A stretch of DNA of 64,000 bases. Source: Gonatopus flavifemur (taxonomy: Eukaryota; Arthropoda; Insecta; Hymenoptera; Dryinidae). The notes beneath the pieces are model-generated. The model saw only the letters and a list, made by a program, of their open reading frames with translations, ran no database searches and was not told the DNA's origin. Shown here piece by piece: positions 59,001-64,000 of the stretch. A program made the translations under genes and the position numbers. Location: the NCBI GenBank assembly GCA_018340375.1, contig JAFFJZ010000003.1, positions 10,602,001-10,666,000 of the forward strand. Direction: 5' to 3'. Numbering within the stretch: the stretch's first letter is position 1; each line of letters starts with the position of its first letter.

Positions 59001-62000
59001 TACGACACATATATATAACACCTTACACGCTGACTATAATATTTCAAGAACTATCATAGGAATATATCAAAAGCTATTATTATTTACTTGAAACATTTTA
59101 GATTTCATCGGGAGTTTATATTATCGTTTATTGTTCGGAATAATTGAAAGCGATGATACGCCGTGTTATTTCACGATCAAAGGGGGCTCGAATATTACGG
59201 GGTAATGCAAACATTCCGCGAGCATTTCGTAAAACACAAAACGCGTATATAAGTAATACAATTTTGAATGCGTATCCATGAAGATCGAGATTGCTCTTTT
59301 GGCAACAATTTCGTTCAAATATTCTATGTATATCCCCAGAGTATTTAAAAACTGTTTTCTAGAAACTGAAATTACATTTATTTAATTGAAATACCAACAT
59401 ATTTTTTCCGGTTTACAAAACTAAAATGAATCCATACTTTGAATTAGAATTTTGTCTACAGAAAATGGTTAATCCCCTGATTTACATGATTCGCATGCAA
59501 CCCTGAGGGAGACAAAAAAATAAATCTAACAACAAAATATATTTGCATAAAAGCCACGTTGTCGTTTAAAGGAAGGACAAAAATCTCTCGGTTTATCTTA
59601 TATTCTCCTAGATATACGGTTCAAAATAGCACCCGGTTATCAGCGGCTTTTTTGATTTATGATGATAAAAGGAGTTCACATCGATATCCGTGTAATGTTT
59701 TTACTCCACCTATCGCTCCGGTGTGCACGCGGTCATTCTGTATTCTAATGTAAACGAGATTGAATGCACAACATTTCCTTTGACTCCGTTTAAAATTCAT
59801 CCACCGAAGTGAGGCATTAAAACTTTTGTGAAGTTAATTGCTCAATATGCTTAGGATCAATTTTCTGAAGTTAACTGAGATGCCATTCTTCATTTTCCAC
59901 GTTAAGGTTTAGACTGGCAATTAGAGTTTAACCTTGAGTTTGTAAAATTGTCAATGCAAATGGTTATTTATGATCTGGCGTTTGATTTTATTTTTTCTGT
60001 GCAATTTCTCTTCGTTTCAACGTTCATCAGTTGCGTCTATGTCATTGGTTGACCCAAATTCCATTCATACAGTTTTCATATGAAAATTATCAATCTTGGA
60101 AATATATATTGTAAATAGGAAGGATATTGTTGAATTTAATAATGCGATATATTAATTCAAAGTAGTTCAATATCGTGATATGTATTTTCAAGATATATTT
60201 CTAAATATAATGACATCCAGATTTTCCTCAAATGGGGATTTCATTTCATGTGAAGTTTTCTTTACAAGAGGAATGAGTACTGAAATGATAAATCAATCTT
60301 TTTTACTGTACATATTATACATTCAGGAAGGAGGTGAAAAACCGCAACTTGAATCCAAAGGCCGGGTTTCTCCGTATATTTTTCTCATAGTTATAGGTAT
60401 TGTTTGAAGTAAACTGTGAACAATCATTTTAACAACTAATGAAACTATGGGAATAGTGAGAACATGCAACATATTGGGAAGTATAACAAATACGAGTTTG
60501 TTTACCATAATATATGCATTTTTTTTTTCATATAATCCAAGAACCTAAATTCCCAGAGAAATTAACGAGATTATACGAAGTTTTGCATTAATTTCATGTC
60601 ATAAAATGATTATCAAACATACCACATATCAAGCAATTTTTTCAAACAGTTTTTGCAGAATATGTGGCATAATTAAAACTTGGTGAAATGATCGTGAGGA
60701 TAATCATGAATAACAATTTCAAATATCTGTTTACTTTGATGCGCCCGCAGTACGATGTCACGTAATGAATAAAGTTCTAAAATTAACAAATTAAACGTGA
60801 AAAGGAATTTTCTCGATTCTGGGATATTTCCATACAACAATAACAATAATGATCTCTCTGTCTCTCCCTTGCTCTTTGTTCCATAAAAGACTAGGTCTAA
60901 TGAATCGAATAATACATGTGTTACCTAATCTTATCAGCGCGGTTAAATCCTGATCATTGTAAGGCAATGTTACGGCAGACTGCATAAACGACAGATTGGT
61001 CATCGTGTTGTGACTTCGCTGCGATACGTTTTTTCATTGTATTGCATAATATCGAATGATTTTATTAATTAAAGAAAATTCAGTTCACTCTGAATAATTT
61101 GAGGAAGCTTTTCTCGACCTACTTCTCTTTCTGTAATTATTTAAGATAAAATTCAACGGAATTCTATTTTTAAACCAGGAAATTGTATTAAAACGTTTGA
61201 ACATAGATCTGTCGAAAAATAATATGAGATCGTTTGTGTTCTTCTTCCACTTCTATTCAAATAGTTCTTGAAGTTCACGAGAGAATTTCAATAAGTGGCA
61301 TGATTTTTATAGTATCTTATAATAATTCATTCAAATCCAGTGAAGTTCCTCTTTATCAACCGCTCTTTACCCTATGAATGATATGCATTCAATGCTCAAT
61401 TCAATCTAATTGGCTTTAATTATCACTTCACGCACATCCAATTGAATAACTCTGTGGATAAAAAAGGAGTTAATCTATCAGGTTTCTTTTTTTATTGTAC
61501 TAAACTTGGAACTAAAATCTTCTCATCTGAAATGAAGTTTGAAATGGCCTTTCTTTCAACACAAATTTGTACTGTGAGTATATTATTTGTTCACTGGGAT
61601 GGATCGACGAAAAAGCGATCTGACTTTTCGCATACATAGAGAAGAGATGAATTCAAATAGTTCATCACAGCTAGGGTAGGTAAGGGTTATCCATATGGAA
61701 AACTTCTATGTAAATTGCATGTTGTATATTTTATACAAGCCAACCTTTCTTCCCAAAACCTTTCTTCTTCTTCTTCTTTGTGGAAAAAGTATCAATTGTT
61801 GTCAAAAAGACTGAAAGATCCTTGTTGAGTTGTGGTGATAGAAGTCATCAATTCAGAATTACTCAATAGAATCGAGAAAAATATATAATTCAACAACCGT
61901 AAAGAATTTCAGGGTCAACTATGTAGAGTGTATACACAGTTTCTGAGTGTTTTACTTTGGATAGTTTTCTAATTTTACTTAAAAAACTCTCGTCACATAC

Positions 62001-64000
62001 ATCGTGCAAAACAGAAAATACCATTGGAAAATTTGACGATTCCGATCATTCGAGCTATTCGCATTTGACAAATTTGCTTTTTTGTGTCGTCCTGAAATTC
62101 CAATTAGTACAGGAAGGATGATTCATCATTGTTTGCAAATGATATATTCGTGTAATAAAAGGTATAACAGATGTGAATACGAAAAGGATAATTTCCGATG
62201 CTTGCCAAAAACGTGTGAACAGGCCGAACGATAAATATGAAACTTTATTACAGATGGAGAAGACCTCTATCCAACCTTCCGCATGAATTGATTCACATAA
62301 GGTACCACAGTGCTGCTTTGCTATTTTCTCAAGAGTGGCATTTGAACAATTTGATTCTTATGTAGGACGGTTCGCGTTCTGTGGAATATAAATATATAGT
62401 AGTGATACTCGGTGTACACACCATACTATACATGTGGTGATTACATGCTTCCATAGAGCATGCGTTGTAAACCCTTTCGGAACGATAAGGAAACGGCTGC
62501 TCGTAGAATATGTTTAATCAACACCCTTCTAAATGGGGTCAATCTATTGCATCAGAGGATTTAGTTTTCGTATTTGTGAGTAGAAAATAGTTCATGTTTT
62601 TTAATCGATCGAATAGATTTTTGATAGAGGCTTTCTAAAAGTCGTAATCCAGTACCGGGTACCATTGATCAACTTCATCTATCAATAGCTCAAGGCGCAG
62701 GAATCGTGGAGGGATGAAAACAGCAGATTACAGGAGAAATTGTCTGCTTTCCAATCCCTTTAGATTCATTTCCCAATCAAATTCGATTTACCGGAATAAA
62801 CTACGTAATTCTTATCCTTGTTTCCGACGCGTTTTTTTTTTCTTGAAAAATTGTTCCATAATATAATTACGAAAAGTATTCAAACCCTATCCAGAATTGG
62901 TCAAATTTGGTTAACAATGACGACGCAAATTTGAAATTATGAAATTACTACAGGCTGTATTGATTTTCATTTTCTACAACAAATCAACAGTGCTCTCATG
63001 GGCGAATAATGAGAAAATTTGCAATTTATTATGAATGAAAGATTGGATTATCATCAGCATATGTCGCTTGGTAGCCTTGATTCTCTCAACAGTGCTGATA
63101 TTGGATTGAAAAGCCAAATGATTTTGGTCGTCAATGGTACACAAAAATGAAAGAGAAGTCATTTGTGGCATTCCCTAGGCCCTGCAGCAGGGCCTCGTCA
63201 AGATCATCTAGTCAGGCCTTGTTAAGCTCTCACAAAAGTCATAAAAAATCCCAAAATGTTCTTTTAAGATTTCACAATGAGATGATTTCCTGAAAAAGTG
63301 GATAGGGTCAAAGTCATAGTGAAAATGATGAAAAAACCTATTTATATCAAGATACGATGATAAAGTACCAAAATTGGAAGTTTATTAATATTTTTGATGA
63401 GTGATTCGATTCTCCTAACTGTTCACTGCATGTTGTTTCGCATAATTTTTCGGTTATTCTTCAAGAACTCGACGATCAACATTTTACAATTTCCACGGTG
63501 TGGGTGAATTGGAGGAAAATGTGGAGTTCTGTTCGTGTATTGATTTGTGTATTTGGTGTCTTCTTTTATTTGTGTTCGATTTATTTTTGATAGTTTGCTG
63601 AAGGAAAGTGTGAGGATTGTCCGTAGGATACGAGTATTAATGTTTCATAGGCTTTACACGCCTTTTTTCACAAGAAGATAAACTGTGATGTCAGGGGAGT
63701 TATAAAATGGAACATTTTATGAGTATGATGCTTAGTTGGAAAAGTTATGTACATTTTACTCATAAATTGTTGGTAATCTTTATATGAAAGATTTGGCGAA
63801 CGTAAGTGATATGTGATTTTTATCAATAATTTGGCAGTGTTCTTGATAGCGCATATAGTTGAATAATGTTTTTTCTGTGATTGTGATATTTCTTGTTCTA
63901 GTCTTATTCTATCTTCTATCGTTCAAATATTTTTTTTTAATTATTATAATAGTAAACGCACCTATAAGTTCCATTCAACAGTGAAGATTAACTGTACGTG

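Larger units (their letters stand above)
49999..64000 (+). other. First coding intron of tomosyn (at least 14 kb, continues past the window)
   Basis: Starts gtcagt at 49999. I looked for the expected next tomosyn residues (a FRHGFP-like segment) and found none. The region contains AT-rich repeats at 51055-51152 and 52950-53028, a hairpin at 51969-52060, an (AT)n run near 51557 and a T run near 56250. Open frames here are short and unlike any protein I recognise. Confidence 0.6.

Overview
This is a window of an animal nuclear genome, most likely an insect. It is AT-rich, its genes are split by GT-AG introns with consistent codon phase, and the intergenic and intronic DNA is long and full of short inverted-repeat elements. 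The gene set (tomosyn, PGM3, USP35/38, purple acid phosphatase, SMUG1, an RRM protein) and the tomosyn N-terminus look insect-like. A hymenopteran is my best guess from overall style, but nothing in the sequence proves the order.

Layout from left to right. (1) 286-17024, + strand: the 3' eight exons of an ankyrin-repeat protein resembling ANKRD33/33B; its 5' exons lie left of the window. (2) 19167-21409, - strand: a complete seven-exon secreted purple acid phosphatase (ACP7 type, 432 aa). (3) 22609-25499, - strand: a complete three-exon deubiquitinase of the USP35/USP38 type (882 aa). (4) About 27.3-33.8 kb, + strand: an RRM protein with a Gly/Tyr-rich tail (381 aa, seven coding exons plus a probable 5' non-coding exon). 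(5) 38829-39830, - strand: the uracil-DNA glycosylase SMUG1 (333 aa, one coding exon). (6) 41974-46721, + strand: phosphoacetylglucosamine mutase PGM3 (543 aa, seven exons). (7) 49879 onward, + strand: the first coding exon of tomosyn (STXBP5 family). The rest of the window, at least 14 kb, is its first coding intron.

The six internal or complete gene models were assembled by hand from splice sites. All exon phases agree and every model ends in a stop codon without internal stops. The genes have unrelated housekeeping, neuronal or secretory roles and show no sign of working as a cluster: UDP-GlcNAc synthesis, base-excision repair, ubiquitin removal, SNARE regulation, RNA binding and phosphate-ester hydrolysis.

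I found no new biochemical system. The most unusual content is structural. There are many near-palindromic or terminal-inverted-repeat elements (1776-2094, 11171-12231, 14635-14747, 15932-16162, 25716-25950, 26667-26784, 26811-27166, 51055-51152, 51969-52060). At least two small dispersed repeat families have about five copies each in 64 kb. A GC-AG intron is required by phase in the ankyrin gene, and a pair of in-frame tandem donors sits in the RRM gene.
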